Assembly: GCA_965263455.1 (NCBI GenBank)
Contig: CBDHHN010000004.1
Location: 1,178,001-1,242,000 of the forward strand
Reading direction: 5' to 3'
Origin: CADEDH01 sp965263455
GTDB taxonomy: Bacteria; Actinomycetota; Acidimicrobiia; Acidimicrobiales; SZUA-35
Length of the DNA: 64,000 nucleotides
Each line of letters begins with the position of its first letter. Positions within the stretch are counted from its first letter, which is position 1. The notes beneath the pieces were generated by a model, which was not told the DNA's origin, ran no database searches, and was given only the letters and a program-made list of their open reading frames with translations. This document shows positions 55,827 through 64,000 of the stretch, piece after piece. The translations under genes were made by a program, and so were the position numbers.

Positions 55827-56579
55827 ATGGCGGATCGCACCATCACCCTCGACGGCCCGGAGGTGGAACGACCCCTGGTCCTGGCCGCCCGCCATCGGGA
55901 CCTGGACATCGGGCGGCGACTACGCATCACGACCACCGCCACAGCCGCCGACCCCGACCACCCGGACCCGCCCCCGCTGGCCGACCTCGTCGTCGGAGCC
56001 GGCTTCACCGTCAGCGAGGTCATCCACGGCGGGACCACGGTCGGGGCGGAACGGGCGTGGTCGGTGCCCGATCGGGTCGGGCCCGGCATGAGCGCTCTCG
56101 TCATCGGGCTCAACCCGTCACCGGTGGCGGCCGACACCGGCGTCGGCTACGGCCGCCCCGGCAATCGGTTCTGGCCTGCCGCCCTGGCCTCGGGCCTGGT
56201 CTCGGTCGACCGCGATCCCGATCATGCCCTGGCCCACCACGGCGTGGGGTTCACCTCGATGGTGAAACGGACGACCCGGGCCGCCTCGGAGTTGTCGAAC
56301 GACGAGTTCCGGGCCGGCCGGGCCCGCCTGGAACGGCTGGTGGCCTGGCTCCGCCCGGAACGCATCGTCGTCCTCGGCCTGGGCGGTTGGCGGGTGACCG
56401 TCGACCGGGGCGCGGTGGCCGGCTGGCAACCGGAGCCCTTTGCCGGACGCCCCGTCTACCTGATGCCCAATCCCAGCGGCCTCAACGCCCACACCACCCT
56501 CGACGGCTTCGTCGACCACTTCCGGACGGCCCGGGGACCGCTGCCTTCGCCTCCGTGCCCGTCGAAGCCGCCGACCTGA
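55827..56579 (+). CDS. mug: G:T/U mismatch-specific uracil-DNA glycosylase (Mug/TDG-like)
   Basis: 250 residues. Excises uracil and related bases from mismatches. The catalytic loop GLNPSPVAADTGVGYGRPGNRFWPA has the Mug-type Asn. The second DNA-contact loop is MPNPSGLNAHTTLDGFVDHF. VGFTSMVKRTTRAASEL lies between them. An N-terminal extension of about 85 residues precedes the core and is not recognised. Leaderless ATG. Confidence 0.92.
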   Translation: MADRTITLDGPEVERPLVLAARHRDLDIGRRLRITTTATAADPDHPDPPPLADLVVGAGFTVSEVIHGGTTVGAERAWSVPDRVGPGMSALVIGLNPSPVAADTGVGYGRPGNRFWPAALASGLVSVDRDPDHALAHHGVGFTSMVKRTTRAASELSNDEFRAGRARLERLVAWLRPERIVVLGLGGWRVTVDRGAVAGWQPEPFAGRPVYLMPNPSGLNAHTTLDGFVDHFRTARGPLPSPPCPSKPPT

Positions 56580-56625
56580 CCCGGTCGGGGTGCGAACCAT
56601 CGGCCCAGCTGCCATCGTGTCGGGC

Positions 56626-59085
56626 ATGGAGCGACCTGCTGGCCATCTGTTCGTGGGCGACCGGATCGACCCCGGCTCCGGGGACCGCGTCGACCAACCC
56701 GTCCTGTTGGACTCCGCCGACTTCACCACCCACGGGGTGATCGTGGGCATGACCGGGTCGGGCAAGACCGGCCTGGGCGTCATCCTCCTGGAGGAGGCCC
56801 TGCTGGCCGGCATCCCGGTCCTGGCCATCGATCCCAAGGGCGACCTGGCCAACCTGTGCCTGACCTTCCCCGACCTGGCGCCGGCCGACTTCGAGCCGTG
56901 GATGGACGCCGGAACGGCCCGGGTCGAGGGCACCACGGTGGCCGACCTGGCCACCGGCACCGCCGAGCTGTGGCGCAAGGGGCTCGACGGGTGGGGCCTC
57001 GGCTCCCCCGACCTGGCCCGCCTGGCCGCCGCCGCCGACCCCATCGTCTACACCCCGGGTTCCGACGCCGGGGTACCCCTCGACGTGCTCGGTCGGCTGT
57101 CGGTGCCCTCCACCGACGACGCCGGGGCCCGCCAGGACGAGGTCGACTCCACCGTCAGCGGCCTGCTGAGCCTGGTCGGGATCGAGAGCGATCCCCTCTC
57201 GGGTCGGGAACACATCCTGCTGGCCAACCTCATCACCCGGGCCTGGGACGCCGGAACCGATCTGGACCTGCCGACCCTGCTGGGCCAGGTCCTCGACCCC
57301 CCGATGCGCAAGCTCGGGGTCCTCGACCTCGACACCTTCTACCCTGCCGCCGATCGCCAGGCCCTGGTGCTCAGGCTCAACGGGCTCCTGGCCTCCCCCG
57401 GGTTCGCCGCCTGGGCCCAGGGGGCGCCGCTCGACATCCCGTCCATGCTGTGGAAGCCCGACGGCTCGGCCCGGGCCGCCGTGGTCTCGCTCAGCCACCT
57501 GGAGGAGTCCGAGCGCCAGTTCGCCGTGACCCTCGTGCTGTCCAAGCTGATCTCGTGGATGCGGGCCCAGCAAGGCACCGGTCAGCTCCGCTGCCTGGTC
57601 TACATCGACGAGGTCGCCGGCTATGCGCCGCCGGTCGGCAACCCGCCGACCAAGAAGCCGATCCTGACGCTGCTCAAGCAGGCTCGGGCCTTCGGCGTCG
57701 GCCTGGTCCTCAGCACCCAGAACCCGGTCGACCTCGACTACAAGGCCATCTCGAACGCGGGAACCTGGATGATCGGACGGCTCCAGACCGAACAGGACAA
57801 GGACCGACTGGCCGACGGCCTGCGGGCGGCCGACGGCTCGACCGACATGGCCGAACTGGAGGCCCGGATCTCCAACCTGGGCAAGCGGGAGTTCGTGCTC
57901 CGGACCACCCGCTCGGCCGAGTTGCCGTTGTTCACCACCCGCTGGGCCATGAGCTATCTGGCCGGCCCGGTCACCGGCGATCAGCTCACCACCCTCATGG
58001 CCGACGAGATCGCCGCCCTGGCCGCCGGTCCGGCGGCGACAGCCCCGCCCCCGCCCGGAACCCCGCCCCCACCCGGGGCCCCGGTGGCCCCCACCCCCGC
58101 CGACCAGGCCCGGAACCCGACCGCCACCACGCCGGGCGATCTGGCCGACGACGAGTCGACCGTGGCCCCCGAGTTCCCCCACCAGCTCCCGGTCCGGTGG
58201 GCGGCGCCGGGTTCCCCGTGGCTGGAGGAGGTCGGGGCCAGCAGCGAGGGCGACCGGTGGCGGGCCGCCCTGGCCGCCCGGGTCGAGCTCCTGTTCGACG
58301 AGACCCGGGCCAAGCTCCGCCACAGCCAGGAGTGGGAGGCCATCATCCCGCTGACGGCCGACGGCGTCGACCTCGACGACGCCACCGCCGTCGACCACGA
58401 CGACCGGGACTTCAGCGAGCGCGCCCCCGAGGGGGCGGTGTATGTCCTGCCGCCGAGCGATCTGTCGGCCTCGGCCGTCCGCTCGGCCAAGGCGGCCCTG
58501 CGCACCCACCTCCAGCAGCAGCTGACCCTGGCCCTGCGCCACAACCCGGAACTGAAGCTGTGGTCCCGCCCCGGTGAGTCGGCCGAGGAGTTCGAGCGGC
58601 GGTGCGAGGCGGCCGCCGATGACGGGGCCGATGCCGAGGCGACCAAGATCCGGGACCGGTTGGAGGCCAGGCGGGACAAGATCGAGGTGGCCCTGGCCAA
58701 GGCCGAGGATCGGGTGGCCGAACTCGAGGTCCAGGCCGACGGACGCCGCAACCAGCAGATCATCGACATCGGCACCAGTGTCCTGGGCGGGCTGCTGGGC
58801 GGCCGACGCCGGAGCCGGGGGCTGGCCACGGCCGCCCGCCGCGTGGCCTCGAACCGGCGGCAGTCGTCGAGCACCAAGGCCCGGCTGGAGTCGGCCCGCA
58901 ACCGCGTGGGCGAGAAGATCGAGGATCTGGACCAGCTGGAGACCGATCTCCAGGACGCCCTGTTCGAGATCGACGCCGAGTGGTCGACCAAGGCCAAGGC
59001 GGTCGAGGAGGTCGAGATCCCGCTGGAGAAGACCGACATCGCCGTCGAGGACTTTCACCTGGTCTGGCTCCCGGTCCGGCGCTGA
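56626..59085 (+). CDS. HerA-like/DUF87 ATPase with C-terminal coiled coil
   Basis: 819 residues from the ATG at 56626 (CATCGT 7 nt upstream). VIVGMTGSGKTGLGVIL is Walker A and PVLAIDPKGDLANL follows. RCLVYIDEVAGYAPP is Walker B, and GVGLVLSTQNPVDLDYKAISNAGTWMIGRLQTEQDK is the sensor region of FtsK/HerA-type pumping ATPases. A Pro-rich linker (about 470-510) precedes a mixed domain and long charged helices with coiled-coil character (about 655-705 and 745-795). Perhaps a DNA or protein translocase; no NurA nuclease partner is adjacent. Convergent with the second selenoprotein gene. Confidence 0.85.
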   Translation: MERPAGHLFVGDRIDPGSGDRVDQPVLLDSADFTTHGVIVGMTGSGKTGLGVILLEEALLAGIPVLAIDPKGDLANLCLTFPDLAPADFEPWMDAGTARVEGTTVADLATGTAELWRKGLDGWGLGSPDLARLAAAADPIVYTPGSDAGVPLDVLGRLSVPSTDDAGARQDEVDSTVSGLLSLVGIESDPLSGREHILLANLITRAWDAGTDLDLPTLLGQVLDPPMRKLGVLDLDTFYPAADRQALVLRLNGLLASPGFAAWAQGAPLDIPSMLWKPDGSARAAVVSLSHLEESERQFAVTLVLSKLISWMRAQQGTGQLRCLVYIDEVAGYAPPVGNPPTKKPILTLLKQARAFGVGLVLSTQNPVDLDYKAISNAGTWMIGRLQTEQDKDRLADGLRAADGSTDMAELEARISNLGKREFVLRTTRSAELPLFTTRWAMSYLAGPVTGDQLTTLMADEIAALAAGPAATAPPPPGTPPPPGAPVAPTPADQARNPTATTPGDLADDESTVAPEFPHQLPVRWAAPGSPWLEEVGASSEGDRWRAALAARVELLFDETRAKLRHSQEWEAIIPLTADGVDLDDATAVDHDDRDFSERAPEGAVYVLPPSDLSASAVRSAKAALRTHLQQQLTLALRHNPELKLWSRPGESAEEFERRCEAAADDGADAEATKIRDRLEARRDKIEVALAKAEDRVAELEVQADGRRNQQIIDIGTSVLGGLLGGRRRSRGLATAARRVASNRRQSSSTKARLESARNRVGEKIEDLDQLETDLQDALFEIDAEWSTKAKAVEEVEIPLEKTDIAVEDFHLVWLPVRR

Positions 59086-59136
59086 GCACCGACCCGGCAC
59101 CGGATGCGGACCCACCGGTAGATTCGGCGCCCCGGG

Positions 59137-60384
59137 TCAGCCGTCGAAGGCGCTGCCGCCCCGGAAGTGGCCCTCGGGGATGAGCAGTCCCCGGACCAGA
59201 CTGGCCATCGCGTCGTCCCGCCGGGTCAGATGGTCGGCGATGGCGGTGAGGACATCGCCCAGCGCGGTGCCGGAGAAGATCCAGGAGGTCAGGGCGTCGT
59301 GGTTGGGGGCGCCGGCCCCGGGCTGGGCCGCCACCGCCTCGTGGTAGTAGGTCCGCACGTCGTCGGCCAGGTGTCGGATGAGGAGCGGCATCTCGAACGC
59401 CCACGCCACCGAGGCACCCGGGGCGGTGTCGACGTCGCCCGACTCGGCCACCCGGGCCAGGGCCGCCACCACCTCGTCGACCTGATCGGGCCCGGCCCCG
59501 GACGCCCCGAACAGGGTGCGACCTCGTTGCCGCCGGGTCTCGGCCGCCCAGGGCCGGAGGCGATCGACCTCGGCCTGCAGCCGGCCGGTGAGCGACTCGT
59601 CACCCCCCGGATCGAGGTTGAGGGGACAGGCCCACACCTCGGGGCCCGCCTCCTCGGGCGCCTCCCGGGGGTAGTCCTCGATGGTGGGACCGTCGGCCGA
59701 CTCCAGCAGGGCCAGGGCAGCCCGGATGACGTCGGTCTGGAAGCCGGCGTCGGCGGCCGAACCGAGTGGTCGGCCGAGGGCGAAGGGCACCCACAGGGCC
59801 CGAAGTGGGCCAACCTGCTCGGTCTGCTCCCGGACGAGGCTGATGACCGTGGTGGCCACGCCCGACCGCTCGATGTAGTGGGCCAGGGCGCCGACCGCGC
59901 CCGTGCACAGCGGTCAGACCGGCACCAACAGGGCGACGTCGACCCCGTCGGCGGCGAGCAGTCGACCGACCTCGGTCCCGGTCTCCTCGAAGCGGTCGGG
60001 TCGGGGCATGGCCCCCATGAAGGAGTAGTGCCAGTTCGACACGCCGCCGATCTCACCCGTCTCCGCCAGTTCCCGCATGCGGTCGAGGGGCAACGAGATG
60101 TTCGGGTCCTGGCCGATGGCGCTCCGGTCGAAGTTGGTGCTCACGTGGGACAGCACCAGATCGCCGAAGTCCACGTCGCCCGGGATGATCCGGTAGTCGA
60201 GGGCACCGACCTTGAACGGCGGATCGGTCCGCCGGTGCCAGCCGGCGGTGGAGATGACGGCCACCGTCGACTCGGTCACGGGCTTGGGCGTGAGCCACGG
60301 CCCGGCCGGGATCCGGGGCATGGCTTGGGCCCGGGCCGCGAGGTGCTCGGCCTCGGTGGGATGGAGATCGCTCAGACGAACCAC
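59137..60384 (-). CDS. Second selenoprotein of the GrdB/PrdB-like family, UGA at 59916-59914 read as Sec
   Basis: 415 residues with selenocysteine at 157. The GTG at 60384 is preceded by TAGCGT at 7 nt. The frame reaches TGA right after VALLVPV and continues PLCTGAVGALAHYIERSG to the stop at 59137. The site is Sec-Pro-Leu-Cys (UxxC), in the same column as in the gene at 39490-40506. Shared blocks are PLDRMREL, IGG, FMG and LLVPV-Sec-P-x-C-xxxVG-xxA. After the motif it has an extra 200-residue helical region ending GHFRGGSAFDG that the first lacks. A hairpin follows the TGA with its loop at +18. Thiol/selenol reductase role is inferred; substrate unknown. Confidence 0.85.
59878..59908 (-). promoter_or_regulatory. 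Bacterial SECIS-like hairpin downstream of UGA
   Basis: On the minus strand, GGGCGC (59902-59897) pairs with GCGCCC (59891-59886) around the loop GGTCG. GTG/CAC form an outer stem beyond an internal loop. The loop begins 18 nt after the TGA, identical in sequence and position to the hairpin in the other selenoprotein gene. Confidence 0.72.
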
Positions 60385-60391
60385 GAGCCCG

Positions 60392-60397
60392 ACGCTA
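60392..60397 (-). promoter_or_regulatory. -10 box of leaderless second selenoprotein gene
   Basis: TAGCGT on the minus strand, 7 nt before the GTG at 60384. It supports starting there rather than upstream at 60480. Confidence 0.55.
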
Positions 60398-60438
60398 GTG
60401 ACCGGCCTCGGCCCGGGCGAACGCAACCACCAAAGCCC

Positions 60439-60483
60439 TTGAACGTAGTAAGCACTACACCTAGGATCCGTAGTGACCACTAC
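60439..60483 (+). promoter_or_regulatory. Sigma-70-type promoter with two tandem operators
   Basis: TTGAAC (-35, 60439-60444), a 17-bp spacer and TAGGAT (-10, 60462-60467). One dyad GTAGTAAGCACTAC (60445-60458) fills the spacer. A second, GTAGTGACCACTAC (60470-60483), covers the transcription start. Centres are 25 bp apart. The arrangement is that of a repressed promoter, for example by a TetR- or MarR-type protein; no regulator gene is adjacent. Confidence 0.75.
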
Positions 60484-60524
60484 ATCGAGGGGTCGGCTCC
60501 AGGCCGGCCCGGAGCGGAGGATCC

Positions 60525-61424
60525 ATGACGACCATGACCACCACCGAGGCCGCCGACCTGTTCCGGCGTCCGCCCGATCGGTTCCTCGACGTGGGCGAGG
60601 GCTCGGTGGCCCACCGCCAGGTCGGTTCGGGCCCCGACGTGTTGTTCGTCCACGGCTGGCCCGTCAGTGGCGCCACCTTCCGGCTGCTCCTCCCTCACCT
60701 GGTCGACCACGTGACCTGCCACGTCATCGACCTCCCGTCGGCCGGCTCCAGCCGGTTCGACGCCAACACCATCCTGAGCGTCCACCAACACATCACCACC
60801 GTCCGCCGGGTGGTCGACCAGCTCGGCCTCGACCAGGTCGCCGCCGTCGGCCACGACAGCGGCGGCCTGATCGCCCGCCACGCCCTCGCCGGCGACGATC
60901 GGCTGCGGGCCATGGGGCTGATCAACACCGAACCGCTCCAGGTGGGCTGGCGGTTCCGCTCGTTCCTGATGGCGCGTCACCTCCCCGGCTTCGGGGCCGG
61001 CATGGGCTGGGCCGCGGGCCAACCCCGCATCCGTCGGCTGAAGCTGATCCTGGGCGACGCCTTCGCCGACCCGTCGCTCCTCGACGGGGAGTTCGACGAG
61101 TTCTTCCTCCAGCCCCTGCACCGCGATCCCGAGCGTCGACGAGCCGCGATCGGGGTCCTGAAGACCTTCGACACCGCCCTCATCGACCAGCTGGCCGAGG
61201 TCCATCGGCGCATCGAGGTACCGGTCCGCCTGGTGTGGGGCGATCGGGACCCGTTCTTCCCCCTGGCCGACGCCCGGGCCATGGTCGACAGCTTCCCGTC
61301 GGCCACGCTGGCCACGGTCGAAGGGGCCGGCCTGTTCTCCCATGAGGAGCGGCCGGCCGAGGTGGCCCGGGCCCTGCTACCGACCTTGACCGGCGACGCC
61401 GGATCGGCCGGGAGCGGCGACTAG
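60525..61424 (+). CDS. Alpha/beta hydrolase with Asp nucleophile (haloalkane dehalogenase/epoxide hydrolase-like)
   Basis: 299 residues; GGAGG lies 4-8 nt before the ATG. FVHGWPVSGATFR carries the oxyanion HGxP-like loop. The nucleophile elbow is VGHDSGGLIARH, with Asp rather than Ser, as in haloalkane and fluoroacetate dehalogenases and epoxide hydrolases. LVWGDRDPFFPL carries the acid; the His is expected in GAGLFSHEERP. The substrate is probably a halide, epoxide or ester of outside origin, since the gene sits behind a two-operator promoter. Its stop shares CTAG with the convergent LLM gene. Confidence 0.87.
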   Translation: MTTMTTTEAADLFRRPPDRFLDVGEGSVAHRQVGSGPDVLFVHGWPVSGATFRLLLPHLVDHVTCHVIDLPSAGSSRFDANTILSVHQHITTVRRVVDQLGLDQVAAVGHDSGGLIARHALAGDDRLRAMGLINTEPLQVGWRFRSFLMARHLPGFGAGMGWAAGQPRIRRLKLILGDAFADPSLLDGEFDEFFLQPLHRDPERRRAAIGVLKTFDTALIDQLAEVHRRIEVPVRLVWGDRDPFFPLADARAMVDSFPSATLATVEGAGLFSHEERPAEVARALLPTLTGDAGSAGSGD

Positions 61425-62407
61425 CCGGCGGGGGCCAGGTCCCGCAGGGCCTGGCGCAGGCTGTCGGCGTCGGACCCGACCCCGGCGAAGCCCATGATCG
61501 ACAGCGCCGGGGTGGTCACCCCGGCCTCCACGTAGCGGCCGATGTGCTCGCGGCAGGCCTCGGGGGAACCGTGGACGACCAGTTCGTCCACCACCTCGTC
61601 GGGGATCACGTCCAGCGCCTTCTTCCGGTCGCCGGCGGCCCAGGCGTCCCACATCGGCTGGAGACGTTCCCGACCGAGCCACTGGTGGAAGGCGGCGTAG
61701 ACCGGCACGTTGAGGTAGGCGGCGATGGCCCGCTTGGCCTGGGCCCGGACCGTGTCGGCGTCGGTGCTGGGGCAGACGAAGATCCGGGCCACGATCTCCC
61801 GATCGGCCCCGTCGGAGGCGGCGCCGTGGACCACCGGGGCCACCGTCCTCACGTCGTCGGCCGAGAGCCAGTTGATGATGGCCCCGTCGCCCTCCCGCCC
61901 GGCCAGGCGCAGCATCCCCTCCCGCAGGGCGGCGATCAGGATCGGAGGCTGGTGCTCGGGCACGATGCCGAGTCGGAACCCGTTGATCTCGAACGTGTCG
62001 TAGGTGGCCGTCACCTTCTCACCGCCGAGGGCGGCGCGGAGGAAGCGGACGACGTCGCGGGTCTTGCGATAGGGCTCGTCGAAGGGGATGCCGTTCCACC
62101 GCTCGACGATCACGTTGGACGACGAGCCGATCCCGAGGGCGAACCGGCCGGGGGCGGCGTCGGCCAGGGCTCCGGTGCTCTGGGCCAGCACGGCCGGGCC
62201 CCGGGTGTAGGCCGGGATGATGGCCACGCCCAGCCGCAGCTCGGGGGCCCAGGCCGCGGCCAGGGTGAGCGGGGTGAACCCGTCGGAGCCGTCGGCCTCG
62301 GAGGACCAGACGTCGGTGTAACCCAGATCGACCAGCTCCCGGAACCAGTCCTGCATCTCCGACAGTCGGACTCCGGACAGGGGGATCGACATCCCGTAGC
62401 GCGTCAT
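61421..62407 (-). CDS. LLM class F420-dependent oxidoreductase
   Basis: 328 residues. Luciferase-like barrel: YGMSIPLSGVRLSEMQDWFRELVDLGYTDVWSSEADGSDGFTPL at the start, LRLGVAIIPAYTRGPAVLAQSTGALADAAPGRFALGIGSSS in the centre, and the family end ELVVHGSPEACREHIGRYVEAGVTTPAL. Coenzyme F420 use is inferred from the actinobacterial subgroup. The ATG at 62407 has TACGTT 7 nt upstream. The preceding membrane-protein gene ends 5 nt before it, so both read-through and an own promoter are possible. Confidence 0.9.
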   Translation of the reverse strand: MTRYGMSIPLSGVRLSEMQDWFRELVDLGYTDVWSSEADGSDGFTPLTLAAAWAPELRLGVAIIPAYTRGPAVLAQSTGALADAAPGRFALGIGSSSNVIVERWNGIPFDEPYRKTRDVVRFLRAALGGEKVTATYDTFEINGFRLGIVPEHQPPILIAALREGMLRLAGREGDGAIINWLSADDVRTVAPVVHGAASDGADREIVARIFVCPSTDADTVRAQAKRAIAAYLNVPVYAAFHQWLGRERLQPMWDAWAAGDRKKALDVIPDEVVDELVVHGSPEACREHIGRYVEAGVTTPALSIMGFAGVGSDADSLRQALRDLAPAG

Positions 62408-62412
62408 GGCGG

Positions 62413-64000
62413 TCAACGTAGTCGCGCTGCGGCCCGGGCCGACAGCCTCGGCAGGAGGTACCCCAGCCGCAACAACCCGAGGCCGATGATGAGGAACAGG
62501 CCGACCCGCCACAGGGTGTCGACCTCGGCCAGATCGACGGTCAGGAGCTTGGCCAGGACCAGCCCCAGCGTGGCCAGGCCGAGGCCCCGGAACAGCAGCC
62601 GGTCGAACACGATGCCGACCACCAGGCCGGTCACGGCCGCCGCCGCCCAGGCCAGGGACAACGCGACCTGACCCTGGGGACCGTGGACCAGGGCGGCGGC
62701 CAGCCAGACCAGGCCCAGGACCCATGCCACGATCACGGCCGCCGTCGCCAGCTCCGACGCCAGCTGCCACTGCACGGTGATCACGGCCAGCGCCACCACG
62801 AGGCCGATGATCCAGGCCGTGGCCACCAGCACCCGGACCGACGGCGGGTCGACCACGCCCTCGAACAGGAAGCCGACCGTCGCCAACAGCGTGGGGACCG
62901 CCACCAGCACACCGATCACGGCCGGGAACAGATCGCGGACCCAGCGGGCCACGAGCGCCAGCAGGGCAACGGCCAGCCCGGCGGCGACCAGACCCGTCGG
63001 TCCCTCGGCGATCAAGAGGACGGCGGCCAGAGCCACCAGCACCGCACCCGCCACGTGGGCCCCGGTGACCGAACCGGGCACCGCCGGTCCCGCAGCGGCG
63101 TCGGCGTCGGCTCGTGCGAGGGGCGCCGCGGCGCCGGCGGCGTCGGCGTCGGCCTCGGCAGCGCCGACGGTCGAGGCCGAGCCGGCCAGGAACCTCAGGC
63201 CGACGGCCGACGACGCGGCCACGGCCGCCGTCACCAGCCCGGCGAAGAAGAAGGGTTCGGTCTCCTGGTAGCGGACGACGGCCGAGGTGACCGTCCAGAC
63301 CCAGATCGGCACCAGGATCACGGCCCTCCGGTCGACCCCGTGGAGGCCACCGTCCATCGCCCTGGTCGGGAGGGGGACGAGGGGTCCGACCCAGGCCAAA
63401 GCGGCGACGGCGATGAGGGCGGCCACCGCCACCGCCGCGCTCGTGGCGTCGAGATCGCCGGGATCGATCACCAGGGTCAACGGGATGACGGCCCACAGCA
63501 GGAAGCCGCCGACCAGCACCGTGGCCAGCCGCACGGCGACCCAACGGCGCCACCATCCGAGGGCCGATGCCACCACCATGACCGCCGTCAGCGCCAACCC
63601 GGTGACCAGCGGCGACGAGTCCTCCTCGGTCGTCACCCACAGCGCGACGACCAGCGACGTGACCAGAACGACCAGGGCGGCCGACGACAGGTCGAGGCGA
63701 ACGGCCACGGCCACCAGCACCGCCACCGAGAGGGCGAGGAGGCCAAGGGCCACCTCGAGCGGTACCAGATCGAGGCCGGCGTAGGCCGCACCGGCGCAGG
63801 CGGGCAGGATGACGGCGGCCCCGACGGCGCAGGCCACGGCCCACGGCCGTCGATCGGGGTCGAGCACCAGGGCGGCGGCGAGGAGGGCCAGGCCGATGAC
63901 GGTGGCTCCGGCCAGCTGGAGCTCGGGACCGATCCAGCCCCGGGAGATGGCCGTCCCCACCAGGGTCAGGGCGGCCAGGACCACCAGGGCCACGCCCGCC
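62413..64000 (-). CDS. Multi-pass membrane protein (DUF2339-like), 5' end beyond window
   Basis: 529 codons are visible and the frame is still open at the right edge. A GTG at 63993 is a possible but unlikely start, because it begins directly in a membrane helix. Some 18 hydrophobic segments of Ala, Val and Leu are broken by short loops, and one Ala/Asp-rich loop (AAEADADAAGAAA) lies near the centre. The ending (LTVDLAEVDTLWRVGLFLIIGLGLLRLGYLLPRL) is the characteristic close of DUF2339 proteins. Function unknown. Confidence 0.78.
   Translation of the reverse strand, partial: AGVALVVLAALTLVGTAISRGWIGPELQLAGATVIGLALLAAALVLDPDRRPWAVACAVGAAVILPACAGAAYAGLDLVPLEVALGLLALSVAVLVAVAVRLDLSSAALVVLVTSLVVALWVTTEEDSSPLVTGLALTAVMVVASALGWWRRWVAVRLATVLVGGFLLWAVIPLTLVIDPGDLDATSAAVAVAALIAVAALAWVGPLVPLPTRAMDGGLHGVDRRAVILVPIWVWTVTSAVVRYQETEPFFFAGLVTAAVAASSAVGLRFLAGSASTVGAAEADADAAGAAAPLARADADAAAGPAVPGSVTGAHVAGAVLVALAAVLLIAEGPTGLVAAGLAVALLALVARWVRDLFPAVIGVLVAVPTLLATVGFLFEGVVDPPSVRVLVATAWIIGLVVALAVITVQWQLASELATAAVIVAWVLGLVWLAAALVHGPQGQVALSLAWAAAAVTGLVVGIVFDRLLFRGLGLATLGLVLAKLLTVDLAEVDTLWRVGLFLIIGLGLLRLGYLLPRLSARAAARLR
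62415..62420 (-). promoter_or_regulatory. -10 box of leaderless LLM gene
   Basis: TACGTT on the minus strand, 7 nt before the ATG at 62407. It overlaps the stop codon of the upstream membrane-protein gene. Confidence 0.5.

Overview
The window is 64 kb of very GC-rich, gene-dense chromosome, about 97 percent coding with no gap above 240 bases. Several traits together point to a free-living actinobacterium, most likely of the class Acidimicrobiia (lineage is inference). They are a fused E2/E1 2-oxoglutarate decarboxylase (Kgd), a NucS mismatch endonuclease with a clamp-binding tail, UvrD2 with an HRDC domain, an F420-type LLM oxidoreductase, many acyl-CoA genes, and many leaderless starts with a TAGGGT/TAGGTT-like -10 box 6-8 nt before the start codon. 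No rRNA, tRNA, IS element, prophage or CRISPR array was seen.

Layout. 1-4.7 kb: a processive GT2 glycosyltransferase (cut by the left edge), divergent from a GH18-like protein with two chitin-binding modules, then a secreted fasciclin protein. 4.9-13.3 kb: an SDR, a proline-iminopeptidase-like hydrolase, a membrane GGDEF-EAL protein, a subtilase with 14 WTGSS repeats, an ACT-malic enzyme and a PH/SHOCT membrane protein. 13.3-23.7 kb: UvrD2, exonuclease III, a cation/proton antiporter with USP domains, a DsbA-like protein, Kgd and a HAD hydrolase. 23.7-32.9 kb: an NYN-S1 protein with a histone-like Lys/Ala tail that has its own ribosome-binding site and start, then EttA, a small Zn-ribbon protein, CysQ, a UbiB kinase, NucS, SoxR with a divergent questin-oxidase-like target, and a DUF4389 protein. 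33-44.4 kb: an R-specific enoyl-CoA hydratase/dehydrogenase pair, a large VanW protein, a geranylgeranyl-reductase-family flavoprotein, a selenoprotein, an enoyl-CoA hydratase, an amidohydrolase and a PhyH-Nudix fusion. 44.4-56 kb: an HD-GYP receptor-like protein, a pair of CoA-transferases, a MOSC protein, an acyl-CoA dehydrogenase, a cupredoxin lipoprotein, an SRPBCC/Gfo-Idh pair, a PAP2 phosphatase, a 58-aa protein and an enoyl-CoA hydratase. 56-64 kb: Mug, a HerA-like ATPase, a second selenoprotein, a dehalogenase-like hydrolase behind a two-operator promoter, an LLM oxidoreductase, and a multi-pass membrane protein cut by the right edge.

The most interesting content is two genes that ordinary gene finding would split or truncate. 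At 39490-40506 (+) and 59137-60384 (-), homologous proteins of the glycine/proline-reductase selenoprotein B type each carry an in-frame TGA in the same place (V-P-V-Sec-P-x-Cys). Each TGA is followed by a hairpin whose GGUCG loop begins exactly 18 nt later. I read both as genuine selenoproteins in an apparently aerobic actinobacterium. The first sits 4 nt behind a flavoprotein reductase. Other notable items are the SoxR promoter overlapping a leaderless questin-oxidase-like gene, the tandem GTAGTGnnCACTAC operators, and convergent gene pairs whose two stop codons share one CTAG.
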